NCBI GenBank assembly: GCA_021654635.1
Contig: AP025179.1
Coordinates: 5,704,001-5,768,000 of the forward strand
DNA from: Mycobacterium kiyosense
GTDB lineage: Bacteria > Actinomycetota > Actinomycetes > Mycobacteriales > Mycobacteriaceae
Length of the DNA: 64,000 bases
Direction of reading: 5' to 3'
The notes under the pieces were generated by a model. That model saw nothing but the letters and a program-made list of their open reading frames with translations. It was not told where the DNA came from and did not search any database. This document shows, piece by piece, positions 18,238 to 27,557 of the stretch. A program made the position numbers and the translations under genes. Numbering within the stretch: the first letter of the stretch is position 1; the number at the start of each line of letters is the position of its first letter.

Positions 18238-18828
18238 CCGATCGGCTACCACGAGATCCGCCTGCTGTGGGCCGTGCACGTGGTGCACCACAGCAGCCAG
18301 CGGTACAACTTCTAAGTCGCGCTGCGCCAACCCTGGGCGGTGCTCACCACCCTGCCCTTCCTGGTGCCGGTCGCACTGCTGGGCATCGACGCGCGGATCA
18401 TCCTGGCCTGCTACGGATTCAACCTGCTCTACCAGTTCTTCCTGCATACCGAGCTCGTCGACAAGCTCTGGGCGCCAATCGAATTCGTGTTCAACACGCC
18501 CAGCCATCACCGCGTGCACCATGGATCGCAGGCCCGCTACCTCGATACCAACTACGGCGTCATCCTGATCATCTGGGATCGGTTGTTCGGCAGCTTCGAA
18601 CCCGAGGGTGAGCGGGTGCGCTTCGGACTGACCAAGAACATCGACACCTACAACATCGCCAGGGTCGAGACCCACGAATTCGTGGCGATCTGGCGCTGCA
18701 TGCGAAGCGCCGGCAGCCGGCGGGACCGATTGGGGTACCTGCTGCGCAGGCCGGGCTGGGCACCCGCGGTGAATCAGCGGGGCGGTGCCGCAGAACTGCG
18801 ACCTCAACCACTGCCGGCCAGCGCCTGA
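18238..18828 (+). pseudogene. Sterol desaturase / fatty acid hydroxylase remnant (5' truncated, in-frame stop)
   Basis: One frame reads GYHEIRLLWAVHVVHHSSQR, then YNF, TAA (18313-18315), then VALRQPWAVLTTLPFLVPVA and on to NTPSHHRVHHG and NYGVILIIWDRLFGSFEPEG. The HxxHH and HHxxHH boxes are the di-iron ligands of the fatty acid hydroxylase superfamily. The N-terminal membrane segments and first His box are missing. The stop replaces what should be a Ser or similar codon after YNF. Since frame is kept across the stop, this is a point mutation plus truncation, not an indel. It sits directly after tRNA-Thr. A rescued C-terminal ORF could start at 18340 but would lack one His box. Confidence 0.85.
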
Positions 18829-18971
18829 CCGCGGCCGCCGGGCCGCCGCCGCACGAACGTATGTGGAATATATGACCTTCGCCTGAATCCCCTGTTCAGC
18901 GCCTGCCAGGCCTTGATTTTGCCGGTTGAATCAGCTGCTTAACGGTTTTTGACAGCTGCACAGGGGGTCTG

Positions 18972-20990
18972 GTGGACCACGAGGGGACGCCGTTCGGCCG
19001 GTACCGGTTGATCGACTTGCTAGGCCGCGGCGGCATGGGCGAGGTGTGGCGGGCCTACGACACCGAAACCCAGCGGGTGGTTGCGGTGAAGGTGCTGCCG
19101 CCCAACCTGGCCAGTGATTCCACCTTCGTACAGCGATTCCGCCGCGAGGCGCTGGCCGCGGCGGGCCTCAGCGACCCGCACGTCATTCCGATCCACCACT
19201 TCGGCGAAATTGACGGCCGCCTCTACGTCGACATGCGGCTGATCACCGGCCGCGATCTGCACTCGATCATCGCCGACGGCGCCATGGACCCGGCGCGCGC
19301 CGTAACGATCATCGAACAGGTCGCCGCCGCCCTGCACGACGCGCACCGGATCGGGCTGGTGCACCGCGACGTCAAGCCCTCCAACATCCTGGTCACCCCC
19401 AACGACTTCGCCTACCTGATCGATTTCGGTATCGCCGCCGCCTCCGGGGACACCAGGATGACGGGTACCGGCAGCGTGATCGGGACCTGGGCCTACATGG
19501 CGCCCGAACGGCTCAACAGCGGCCAGAACGATCCGCGCAGCGACACCTACGCGCTCGCCTGCGTGCTGCACGAGTGTCTGACCGGGAGCCAGCCGTACCC
19601 GGGCAACAGCATCGAGCAACAGATCGGCGGGCACCTGGGACTGCCGGCGCCGCGACCGTCGGCCTTGCGCAGAGACTTGCCGGTACAGCTGGACGGGGTC
19701 ATCGCCATCGGCATGGCCAAGAAACCCGAACAACGCTATTCGACCCCGACGGAGATGGCCGCGGCCGCCCGCGCGGCGATCACCCAGCCGACCCGGCTGC
19801 CACCGCCACCGCCGCGCGACACCGACCCGGGCCCATCCGATTCGCACACCATTGCCATCCCGACCGGCCCGCCGCGCAACTACTACCCGTCCAATCCCCA
19901 GGGCAGTGTGTCGAACACCGATCCGACCCAGTACCAGCAACTGGCCCCCGCGGGGGGACCGGACGTATCGGCGGGCCGACCCGGCGGTCAGCTGCCCCCA
20001 CCGCCGTCGGCGGGGCCGGCCAGACCCGCATCGAACCCGTCACCGAACAAACGGCGGCGCAACATCATCCTCGCCAGCAGCATTGCCGCGGCGCTCGCGG
20101 TAATCGGTCTGGTCGCCGCCCTGGTGCTGCTCCCGGGAGACAAGAGCGCCCCCACAGCCGTTGCGCCGCAAGCGAATTCCGGACCGCTGACCGGAACCTA
20201 CACCCTTGCCTTCGGCCAGAGCATCGGCATTTCGGGCAAGCCCGAACCGAACCAGGAACCGCCGGGCAACGAGACCTGGAAGCTGCGCTCGGTATGCGGC
20301 GCCAAAGGGTGCGTGGCAACCGCCGCGCGCAGCTCCGGATCCTTCAAGCACCCGGCAAGCCTGGTGTTCGACGACATCAACGGACGCTGGATCGCCGTCA
20401 CCCTGGACACCGAACGATGCAACAACCAGGACATCGAGGAGTGGCACTGGATCTATCTGCTGCCGCGTCCGGACGGCAGCATGGCGGGCGAATGGATCGA
20501 CGATTCCGTCCAGTGCTACAGCAAACGCAGCGTGACGTTCACCCGCACCGGTGACGCCGACCTCGCCGGGCTGCCCGACCCCGCCGCACTGCCGGCCCGG
20601 GTGGCATCACCGGCCCTGGGCCTGCGCGGCTTCTACCGCTCCCGGGTCACCACCGCCTCCGGCCAACCCAAGCTGGCCGACCAGGACTTCAGTGTGGACA
20701 CCTTCTGCCTGCGCGGCGGCGATCGCTGCCTGAGTCGTTTCGTGCTGACCGATCTCACCGACCATCAACTGTTCATCTTCGCCAACAACGCCTGGACGGA
20801 GAACTCCGAAGAGGACGTGCCCTGCCCCGCCGGCGGGACGAGTCACGTCCGGATGACCGGCGTGTTCCCGCTGCCGAAGCCTGCCGCGGACCCCATCACC
20901 ACACTGTCCGGCCACGGCATGGAGGACGTCTCGGGCAGTACCTGCAAAGGCGGCCCCTACGACCAGGTCTTCAACCGGATCAGGGACTGA
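18972..20990 (+). CDS. Transmembrane Ser/Thr protein kinase with extracellular sensor (kinase A)
   Basis: 672 residues from GTG 18972. The kinase domain (about 9-270) has the glycine loop GRGGMGEVW, Lys40, HRDVKPSN with catalytic Asp133, DFG at 151-153 and activation-loop Thr residues 161-166 (TRMTGT). A Pro-rich linker (275-362) leads to one membrane segment (IILASSIAAALAVIGLVAAL). The C-terminal 270 residues are outside the cell and hold several Cys, for example SVCGAKGCVA and CSR-type pairs. The kinase resembles Mtb PknD/E/H, but the sensor is none of theirs (no beta-propeller, no DsbG-like domain). The same sensor occurs in the kinase at 27558-29825. Stand-alone promoter; 96 bp to the next gene. 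Confidence 0.92.
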   Translation: MDHEGTPFGRYRLIDLLGRGGMGEVWRAYDTETQRVVAVKVLPPNLASDSTFVQRFRREALAAAGLSDPHVIPIHHFGEIDGRLYVDMRLITGRDLHSIIADGAMDPARAVTIIEQVAAALHDAHRIGLVHRDVKPSNILVTPNDFAYLIDFGIAAASGDTRMTGTGSVIGTWAYMAPERLNSGQNDPRSDTYALACVLHECLTGSQPYPGNSIEQQIGGHLGLPAPRPSALRRDLPVQLDGVIAIGMAKKPEQRYSTPTEMAAAARAAITQPTRLPPPPPRDTDPGPSDSHTIAIPTGPPRNYYPSNPQGSVSNTDPTQYQQLAPAGGPDVSAGRPGGQLPPPPSAGPARPASNPSPNKRRRNIILASSIAAALAVIGLVAALVLLPGDKSAPTAVAPQANSGPLTGTYTLAFGQSIGISGKPEPNQEPPGNETWKLRSVCGAKGCVATAARSSGSFKHPASLVFDDINGRWIAVTLDTERCNNQDIEEWHWIYLLPRPDGSMAGEWIDDSVQCYSKRSVTFTRTGDADLAGLPDPAALPARVASPALGLRGFYRSRVTTASGQPKLADQDFSVDTFCLRGGDRCLSRFVLTDLTDHQLFIFANNAWTENSEEDVPCPAGGTSHVRMTGVFPLPKPAADPITTLSGHGMEDVSGSTCKGGPYDQVFNRIRD

Positions 20991-21086
20991 GCGCGCCGGT
21001 CGGAGGAGCGCATCGGGCGCATTTAGAAAGTCTCAAGGCCGCCATCCCAGACTTCACTTCACCAGGAACAGCCCGTCCACACCGAA

Positions 21087-22100
21087 GTGAGCAAGCAGGC
21101 CAAAATGAGCAACCTCCGAACGATCAACCTGCACGGTGACCGTATCGCTTACCGCGACGAAGGCGCCGGCGACGTGCTGCTGCTGATCCACGGCATCGGC
21201 GGCAGCTCGAACAACTGGCGCGAGATCATCCCGGCCCTGTCCAAGAGGTTCCGCGTCATCGCCCCCGACCTGCTGGGCCACGGCCAGTCCGACAAGCCGC
21301 GCGGCGACTACTCGCTGGGCGCCTTCGCGGTGCTGCTGCGCGACTTCCTCGACGCGCTGGGCATCCCGCAGGCCACCATCGTCGGTCACTCCCTGGGCGG
21401 CGGCATCGCGATGCAGTTCGCCCACCAGCACCGCGACTACTGCGAGCGGCTGATCCTGATCAGCAGCGGCGGCCTGGGCGCCGAGGTGAGCCGGATGCTG
21501 CGGCTGGCTTCGCTGCCGGGCTCGGCGAGCGTGTTGCGGCTGATCTCGTCGAAGCCGGTGATCGCCGGGCGCAAAGCTATTTCGGCGCTGCGGACCACCG
21601 AACGAAGCGAGGCCAGGGCCAGCGACCACTGGGAAGCGCACGCGGCGCTGTCGAACCCGGAGAACCGCAAGGCATTGCTGCGCACCCTGCGCGCCGTCGT
21701 CGACAGCCGCGGCCAGTACGTGTGCGCGCTGAACCGCCTGCACTTCAACTCCGCCGTGCCGGTGCTGATCATCAGCGGCGACCAGGACCGGGTCATCCCC
21801 GTCAGCCACGCCTACGCCGCGCACGAGGCGATGCCGCACAGCCGCCTGCACATCATTCCCGGCGCCAAGCACCACCCCCACATGGAGCGCACCGACACCG
21901 TCGCGGCCCTCATCGACGACTTCATCGACGCCTCCGCCGACGCCGACGCCTACCCGCACCCGGCCCCGGCCGCGGTGTCCCTGGCCGACTGGTCGGCCAC
22001 CCACTCGCCGCGCTCGGGTCTGCGGTCGGCGGCGGTGATGCAGCGCATGAACCGCCGCCGCGGTCGCCGCCACCTGCAGGCGGTGTCGGAAGCCAGCTGA
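21087..22100 (+). CDS. Alpha/beta-hydrolase (Rv2715-like family)
   Basis: 337 residues. The oxyanion motif LLIHGIGGSSNNW is near residue 32, the nucleophile elbow GHSLGGG near 98, and LIISGDQDRVIPVSHAYAAH carries the acid. The last fold motif PGAKHHPHMER supplies the His. RVIAPDLLGHGQSDKPR is shared with Mtb Rv2715. The basic tail (MNRRRGRRHLQAVSEAS) has no counterpart that I recognise. The annotated start is GTG 21087; ATG 21105 (MSNLRTINLHGD) is equally likely and keeps the whole domain. It is cytosolic with no signal. Substrate unknown, probably an ester or epoxide of lipid type. Confidence 0.85.
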   Translation: MSKQAKMSNLRTINLHGDRIAYRDEGAGDVLLLIHGIGGSSNNWREIIPALSKRFRVIAPDLLGHGQSDKPRGDYSLGAFAVLLRDFLDALGIPQATIVGHSLGGGIAMQFAHQHRDYCERLILISSGGLGAEVSRMLRLASLPGSASVLRLISSKPVIAGRKAISALRTTERSEARASDHWEAHAALSNPENRKALLRTLRAVVDSRGQYVCALNRLHFNSAVPVLIISGDQDRVIPVSHAYAAHEAMPHSRLHIIPGAKHHPHMERTDTVAALIDDFIDASADADAYPHPAPAAVSLADWSATHSPRSGLRSAAVMQRMNRRRGRRHLQAVSEAS

Positions 22101-22219
22101 CCCGAAGCGGGAAGCCGCTCAGGCCACCGGCCGGCGAGGTCGTCGACCACCCCGACCGGGAAGCCGAGGGCCGCCCGCGGTCATCGCGTGCAGACCGTCG
22201 CGCACAGCACTGAGCAACG

Positions 22220-23044
22220 CTAAATCGCGCCCCTCGTGCCGGGCTTGCCGGACTTGCCGGACTTGCCGGACTTGCCGGACTTGCGGGACAGGAACGCACG
22301 CATGTGCTGCTGGGGTTCGCCGGTGAGGAACGCCAGGCCGAACTGTTCCACGCTGTCCTCGATCGCACCCTGCACCGTCATGTCGAACCACTTGTTGAGC
22401 AGTCGCTTCTGCTGCCGGACCGCGTGCGGTCCGAACCCGGCCAGCCGCGCGGCGAGCTGGGCGATGCGGTCGTCCAGCGTGTCGGGGGCCACGACCTCGT
22501 GCACCAGACCCCAGGTCGCGGCGGTCTGCGCATCGATGGTCTCGCCCGTCAGCAGCAGCCAGGCCGAGTGCGAGGCCCCGATCAGTGCCGGCATCAGCGC
22601 CGCATGGATCACCGACGGGATGCCGACGGCCACCTCCGGCATGCCGAACTTCGCGCCGGACTCCGCGATGCGCAGATCGCAGCACATCGCGACTTCCAGA
22701 CCGCCGCCCAGACACCAGCCCGCCAACCGGGCGATGACCGGGACCGGGCACTGCCGGATCGCCTCGCAGAGCCCGGCCAGGCCGCGGATGAAATCTTCGG
22801 CGCTGGATCGGTCGAGGGTGACCATCTCGTTGATGTCGGCGCCGCCGATGAACGCCTTGTCCCCGGCGCCGCGCAGCACCACCACCCTGATCCCGTCGTC
22901 GCGCCCGACGGCGCGAAATGTTTCGGCGAGTTCCGAATTAGCTTGGCTGCCAATGATATTCAACGGTTGGGAGTAGATCAGTTCGATGGTGGCCAGACCA
23001 TCGGCGCGCTGGTATCTGACCAACCGCCCTTCGGTGCTGCTCAT
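22220..23044 (-). CDS. Enoyl-CoA hydratase/isomerase with Ser-Gly-Lys repeat tail
   Basis: 274 residues of the crotonase fold. The CoA/oxyanion loop KAFIGGADINEM is near residue 65, and GWCLGGGLEVAMCCDLRIAE with PEVAVGIPS provides the two Glu positions expected of an active hydratase. The C-terminus ends in SGK repeated four times, then PGTRGAI, encoded by the 9-bp tandem repeat at 22244-22288. The tail is a late, unstable addition and is positively charged. It converges with the Rv2715-like hydrolase; the 119 bp between holds no gene. Confidence 0.88.
   Translation of the reverse strand: MSSTEGRLVRYQRADGLATIELIYSQPLNIIGSQANSELAETFRAVGRDDGIRVVVLRGAGDKAFIGGADINEMVTLDRSSAEDFIRGLAGLCEAIRQCPVPVIARLAGWCLGGGLEVAMCCDLRIAESGAKFGMPEVAVGIPSVIHAALMPALIGASHSAWLLLTGETIDAQTAATWGLVHEVVAPDTLDDRIAQLAARLAGFGPHAVRQQKRLLNKWFDMTVQGAIEDSVEQFGLAFLTGEPQQHMRAFLSRKSGKSGKSGKSGKPGTRGAI
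22244..22288. repeat. 9-bp tandem repeat, about 5 units (CTTGCCGGA)
   Basis: Five head-to-tail copies of CTTGCCGGA, the last with one change (CTTGCGGGA). They lie inside the 3' end of the enoyl-CoA hydratase gene and encode the Ser-Gly-Lys repeats. Because the unit is a multiple of three, copy number can vary without breaking the frame. Confidence 0.9.
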
Positions 23045-23114
23045 CGGCTTGAGTGTCTTTTCGCGTTACGGCGCGCTGCGCCGGCCGAACCGAAACCGGC
23101 GCGATCGGCGCCCG

Positions 23115-24051
23115 TCAGTACAGCGGAACCCAGGTACCGAAGAACCAGTAGCCCCAGCCCCCGTACTGCCAGTTGAAGACCGGCAACACGGTGAAGGTGT
23201 TGTAGTTGAACGGGCCGAAATCACGCTGCCCGTAACCGATGTCGCGTGCCGGCGGGCCGTCCCACGGCCGGTTCCAGCCACCCGGAGGCGGCGGGCCGTT
23301 CCACCTCCGGGAGGCGGCGGGCCCTCCCAGTTGGGCGGCGGGTGGCCGGGGCGGGCCCGTCGTTGTAGCCGAAGCCACGCTGCGGCGGCGGAGGCGGCGC
23401 GCCGCGGTCGGGGAAGAGAATGCCGGCCAGGGTGTTCCGGGGCCCGCCGAATTGGTTGTTGGGTTGCGCCAGCGGACCGCGCGGGATGAACGGGGGATGC
23501 GGCGGCTGGGTGGCCGGTGCGTTGATGACGATAGTGATGCCGGGAGCGGCCGTCGTCGAGGTACTCGACTGCCCCGCCGGCACCGTCGTGGTCGTCGACC
23601 CACTCGCGGTGGTGGTCGACCCGGCCGCCGTGGTGGTGGTCACACCCGAGGAGGTGGTCGTCGTGGTGGTGGGCGTCGCAGCCGTCGTCGTGGTCTGCGA
23701 GGACGGTGCCGCACTGGATGCCGTGGTCGACGGCGGCGCCGACGTGGTCGCCGGAACCGTCGTGGTGGCCGGCGGCGCGGTGGTGGCCGGCGGCGCTGTA
23801 GTGGCCGGCGGCGCGGTGGTGGCCGGCGGCGCGGTGGTGGCCGGCGCGGCCGTGGTCACCGGCGCCGGCGAGTTCGTCTGCGCGGGCGGGGTGTGGGGTC
23901 CCGGCGTGTTCGGCCCCGGAGTCGGGGTGTCCGGCGCCAACGGACTGGGCACGAACGGCGCGGAGCTAGCGGTGCCCGCGTCGAACAGCACCGCCGAGAT
24001 CCCCAGACCCGCCGCGACAGCCGCCGCGCCGACGACACGTTTCATGGTCAT
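23115..24051 (-). CDS. Secreted Thr/Pro-rich protein with aromatic C-terminus, frameshifted
   Basis: It begins MTMKRVVGAAAVAAGLGISA with a signal peptide ending near ASSAPF. Residues about 60-100 are repeats of APPATT, followed by a long Thr/Ser stretch, typical of a glycosylated cell-wall stalk. The first frame ends in nonsense after GFGYNDGP. A second frame then reads WNGPPPPGGWNRPWDGPP and ends FNWQYGGWGYWFFGTWVPLY, a very aromatic tail. At least one base is in excess between about 23280 and 23370, within GC-rich repeats; a short third-frame piece (PPPNWEGPPPPGG) suggests two shifts. The full product is about 312 residues. The role is unknown, probably cell envelope. Confidence 0.75.
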
Positions 24052-24085
24052 AGCTGCGTCCCCTCCTGGGATTCGACTGCCCGCC

Positions 24086-24553
24086 CTACGGGCAGGTCAC
24101 GCTCATCTCGAACGGTTTGGTCACCGGCTTCGGGTCCTGCGGGTTGCTCACGTCGACACCCGAGGCGGTGCCCTTGATCGCGTACGTCTTGTCTTTGAGC
24201 GCGGCCCCGGCGTTGGTGGCCTGGTTGGGAGCGGCGTCGGAGAACCCGAGGGTGACGCCGTTGACCGGCCCCAGTCCGACCGCGTGCACGATCGGCGGAT
24301 TGTCCTTGCTGACCACCGCGCCGATTCCGGCCGACGCGTCACCGATGCCGATGTTGATGTTGTTGCCGGACGGGTTGCACGTCACCGCGCCGGTGACATT
24401 GAGGTTCTGACCGTCGACGATCACGACCGGTCCGGAAGGCGCCGCGGCCTGCGGAGCCGAGGACGCCGCGCCCTTGTCGGACTTGCTCGAACAGCCGACG
24501 CAACCGCCCACCAATGCCAAACCGGCCAGCCCGGCCGCGATACCACGCTTCAA
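24086..24553 (-). CDS. LpqH (19-kDa antigen)-like lipoprotein
   Basis: The mature protein aligns by eye with LpqH: VIVDGQNLNVTGAVTCNPSG, NPPIVHAVGLGPVNGVTLGF and FEMSVTCP all have close LpqH equivalents, including the two Cys that form its disulfide. I chose TTG 24553 because LKRGIAAGLAGLALVGGCVG makes a proper lipoprotein signal (lipobox ending GC) and GAGGAG lies 7 bp upstream. Longer ORF starts have no signal. About 155 residues. LpqH is a surface lipoprotein and TLR2 ligand. Mtb lpqH has different neighbours, so this is likely a paralogue. The gene lies 34 bp upstream of the Thr-rich secreted protein on the same strand, so the two are probably cotranscribed. Confidence 0.88.
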   Translation of the reverse strand: MKRGIAAGLAGLALVGGCVGCSSKSDKGAASSAPQAAAPSGPVVIVDGQNLNVTGAVTCNPSGNNINIGIGDASAGIGAVVSKDNPPIVHAVGLGPVNGVTLGFSDAAPNQATNAGAALKDKTYAIKGTASGVDVSNPQDPKPVTKPFEMSVTCP

Positions 24554-24680
24554 GACGCTTCTCCTCGTGTCGCAGGTGTCACAGGTGTCGCCCCAAACAA
24601 ATGCGCGCTGCGCGCGGATACCCAATGCGCGGACACCGCAAACTAAGTCATACAACGTTCAGATGTCACCGACAAGGCCG

Positions 24681-25556
24681 TCAGCCAGCATCAACGTGCC
24701 GCTGGATGAATTCCAGGACGGCGTCAGCAAAGATGTCGTTACGGTCGCCGGCGACCATATGGCCGGCGCCGCGGACGTCGGTGAATTCGACCTGCGGGAA
24801 ACGTTCCAGGAATTGGTCCGCGCGTTCCTGGCTGACCAGGTCACTCACCTGACCACGGACCAGCAGCATCGGCACACTGTCGGCGAGGATGGCGGCTACC
24901 GCCGCGTGCATGCGGTCGGATTCGACTACCTCCAGCGGCGGGTAGGCCGAGGAACCGTTGATGAACTGTGGATCCCAGTGCCAGTACCATCGGTCGCCGC
25001 GGCGGCGCAGATTGGTGGTCAACCCCTGCAGATCCGTGGGCCGCGGCCGGTGCGGGTTGTACTCGGCGATCGCGTCGGCCACCTCTTCGAGCGAGGCGAA
25101 GCCGGACTCCATCCGGTCGGCCATGAAGTTGTGGATGCGGTTGGCCCCGGACTGTTCCATGTCGGGCACGATGTCGACCAGCACCACGGCGCTGGCGATG
25201 CCCGGCGCCAGTTCTCCGGCCAGCAGCATTGAGGTGAAGCCGCCCAGCGACGCCCCCACCAGCACCGGGCGCGGGGGCAGGCCGCGCAGCACCTCGTGCA
25301 CGTCGGAGGCGAAGCTGACCACGCGATAGTCGCCCTCGCTGGACCAGTCGGATTCGCCGTGGCCCCGCAGGTCGACGGTGACGGCCTGATAGCCGCGCTT
25401 GGCGACGGCGCTGGCCGCCCGGCCCCACGAGCGCCGGGTCTGGCCACCGCCGTGCAGGAAGACGACCGCGCGGGCCTGCGGATCGCCGTGCCGGTCCGAG
25501 ACGATGCGAACCCCGCCGGGACCGTGCGTGATGAATGGTTCGGCTGCCGTCACCAT
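24681..25556 (-). CDS. Alpha/beta-hydrolase
   Basis: 291 residues, MVTAAEPFITHGPGGVRIVS. VVFLHGGGQTRRSW is the oxyanion region, VTVDLRGHGESDW a typical fold motif, and GASLGGF the nucleophile elbow with Ser near residue 104. GAGHMVAGDRND carries the catalytic His. The Asp is expected in or near LLVRGQVSDLVSQE. It has no signal and is likely cytosolic. It ends 127 bp before the LpqH-like start and begins 10 bp after the MFS stop, so it may be transcribed with the MFS gene. Confidence 0.87.
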   Translation of the reverse strand: MVTAAEPFITHGPGGVRIVSDRHGDPQARAVVFLHGGGQTRRSWGRAASAVAKRGYQAVTVDLRGHGESDWSSEGDYRVVSFASDVHEVLRGLPPRPVLVGASLGGFTSMLLAGELAPGIASAVVLVDIVPDMEQSGANRIHNFMADRMESGFASLEEVADAIAEYNPHRPRPTDLQGLTTNLRRRGDRWYWHWDPQFINGSSAYPPLEVVESDRMHAAVAAILADSVPMLLVRGQVSDLVSQERADQFLERFPQVEFTDVRGAGHMVAGDRNDIFADAVLEFIQRHVDAG

Positions 25557-25565
25557 CAGGAAATA

Positions 25566-27163
25566 CTAAGACGCCGCCCGCTCGCGGCGGCGCCGCGTAA
25601 GCCGCAACCGTCGGCCGTCCCGGCCCGGTGCGATCAGCGAGATCAGGACGGCTGCTACGGCCACGATGACGGCCATCACCGTGTAGGAGGTGTTGGCGGC
25701 CGCCACGAACGCTTCCTTGCTGCGCTCGGCGAGTGCAACACCCTGCGGACCCAGTCGATCGGCGACAGCCAGGGCCGTGGCCAGTGAGTCCGACGCCGGA
25801 GCGCGCACCTGCTCGGGGTAGCCGGCCAGCGCGGCGCCGACGTGACGGCTGTAGCTGCCGGCCAGGATGGAACCGGCCAGCGCGATCCCGAACGCGCCAC
25901 CCACCTCCCGGGTGGCATCGTTGACCGCCGACGCGACACCCTGTTTCTTCTCCGGCGCCGCGGTCATGATCGCCGATGTGGTTGGCGCCGTGCACAATCC
26001 GAAGCCGGTGCTGATCACCACCAGCGGCCAGGCCACCTCGAGGTAACTGGAGTGGGTGGTCAGCGTGCCCATACACAGGAACCCGATCGCGACCAGCGCC
26101 ATGCTCGCGAACACCACGGCACGCAGCCCCAGCCTGGGCAGGTACCAGGGCGACAGGATCGACAGCGACAGCAACGGTAAAGCCATGGGGCTCAAGGCAA
26201 TTGCGGCTGTCAACGCCGAGTAGCCGCGGACCTGCTGCAGATATTGGACCACCAGGAAGAACAGCGCGAAGGTGGCGAGAAACACCACGGTGATGGCGGC
26301 GGCGCCGGTGCCGAAGCTGGGATCGCGGAACAACCGGATGTCCAGCAGCGGTTGCCGGCGCCGCAACTCGACGAAACCGAACATCACCGCCAGCACCGCC
26401 CCGGCGAGGAGGCACCCGATGACGCGGGCGTCACTCCAACCGTGCGCGGGCGCCTGCAGGATGCCGAACACGAAGACGGCGACCGCCGCCCCGATGGTCA
26501 CCGCACCCGGCACGTCCAGGCGCGGGGCGTCGTCGTCGCGGGACTCGGCGATGGTCAGCGTCAGCGCGAAAACCATCGCCGCGCCGATCGCCAGGGTCCA
26601 GAAGATCGACCGCCAATCCCAGAGCTGCACCAGCACTCCGGCGCCCAGCAGGCCGAACACCCCGCCGCAGCCGGCGACCCCGGCCCAGATGCCCACCGCT
26701 TTGGTGCGCGCCTCGGGCGGGTAGGCGGCCGTCAGCAACGACAGCGTCGCCGGCATCACGAACGCCGCCCCGGTCCCGGCCAGCCCCCCGGGCGGCGATG
26801 ATCTGCAGCGGAGTGCCGAACACCAGCGGTGCGGCCGAGGCGACAGCGAACGTGGCCACCCCGACCAGCAATGCGCTGCGGCGCCCGTACCGGTCGCCGA
26901 TCGCACCGGCCGGCAGCAGCAGGCAGGCCAGCAGCAGGGTGTAGCTGTCCACGATCCAGGTCAGCTGCGTCTGGCTCGCCGAGGTGGCTTTGGCGATGTC
27001 ACCCAGCGCGGTGTTCAGCGCCACCATCGACGCGATGACCAGCACGACACCCGCGCACGCGATGAACAGAGTCCAGCCGCGCCGGGCCCGGGAGCCCCTG
27101 GGCGAACGAGTCGGCGGGGGCGCCGTCGGCAAGACTGGATGTGGTGACCGTAGGACCAGTCAT
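25566..27163 (-). CDS. DHA2-type (14-TM) MFS drug/solute exporter, two apparent frameshifts
   Basis: The start MTGPTVTTSSLADGAPADSF (ATG 27163) leads, after a shift at CCCC 27095-27098, to RGWTLFIACAGVVLVIASMV and the motif-A-like GDRYGRRSALLVG. After a second shift at six C (26784-26789) the last frame holds GTGAAFVMPATLSLLTAAYP and at least ten further membrane segments, ending RRRRERAAS. Deleting one base at each run gives about 531 residues, normal for this family. The function by family is proton-driven export of hydrophobic compounds. It resembles the EmrB/Stp class, but the substrate is unknown. Confidence 0.85.
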
Positions 27164-27297
27164 GGGCCCGCTTCCTATGGACAGGAGCAAATCAAGACTG
27201 ACAGTCTCGGTACGGGACTAATGGCCTCAGTACCCGTCCGGTAGCGGGGAGAAACGGCCGAGGCCTGATTCGGGCCCTGATTCTCGCCGATGCGGCG

Positions 27298-27453
27298 TCA
27301 GGCCCGGGACGCTCCGGGCAGCCGGTCGCGCACCCAGCCCGCGGCTCGGGCCAGCGGGTTGTCCGACCTCGTCGACTTCTTGATCCTGTCCAGGGCTTGC
27401 TCACCCTCGATGGCGTAATCCCTGACCGATTCGTCGCCTTCTTCAGCACGCAT
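27298..27453 (-). CDS. Small protein of 51 residues, unknown function
   Basis: MRAEEGDESVRDYAIEGEQA continues to RAAGWVRDRLPGASRA. It is hydrophilic and helical with balanced charge, resembling small stress-type proteins in composition only. GGAG lies 9-12 bp before the ATG. It occupies the gap between the MFS start and the second kinase, on the same strand. Coding is supported by a clean start, a ribosome site and no clear overlap with another gene; it could still be spurious. Confidence 0.5.
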   Translation of the reverse strand: MRAEEGDESVRDYAIEGEQALDRIKKSTRSDNPLARAAGWVRDRLPGASRA

Positions 27454-27557
27454 TGCCGAACTCCGTTCTCGTCTTCCACGTCGCGATCTCGACGTTGGAC
27501 CTTCAACGGCCTACCCGCGCGGCGCGCGTTTGAAAACCGGCCCGGCCCAACCGGCGG

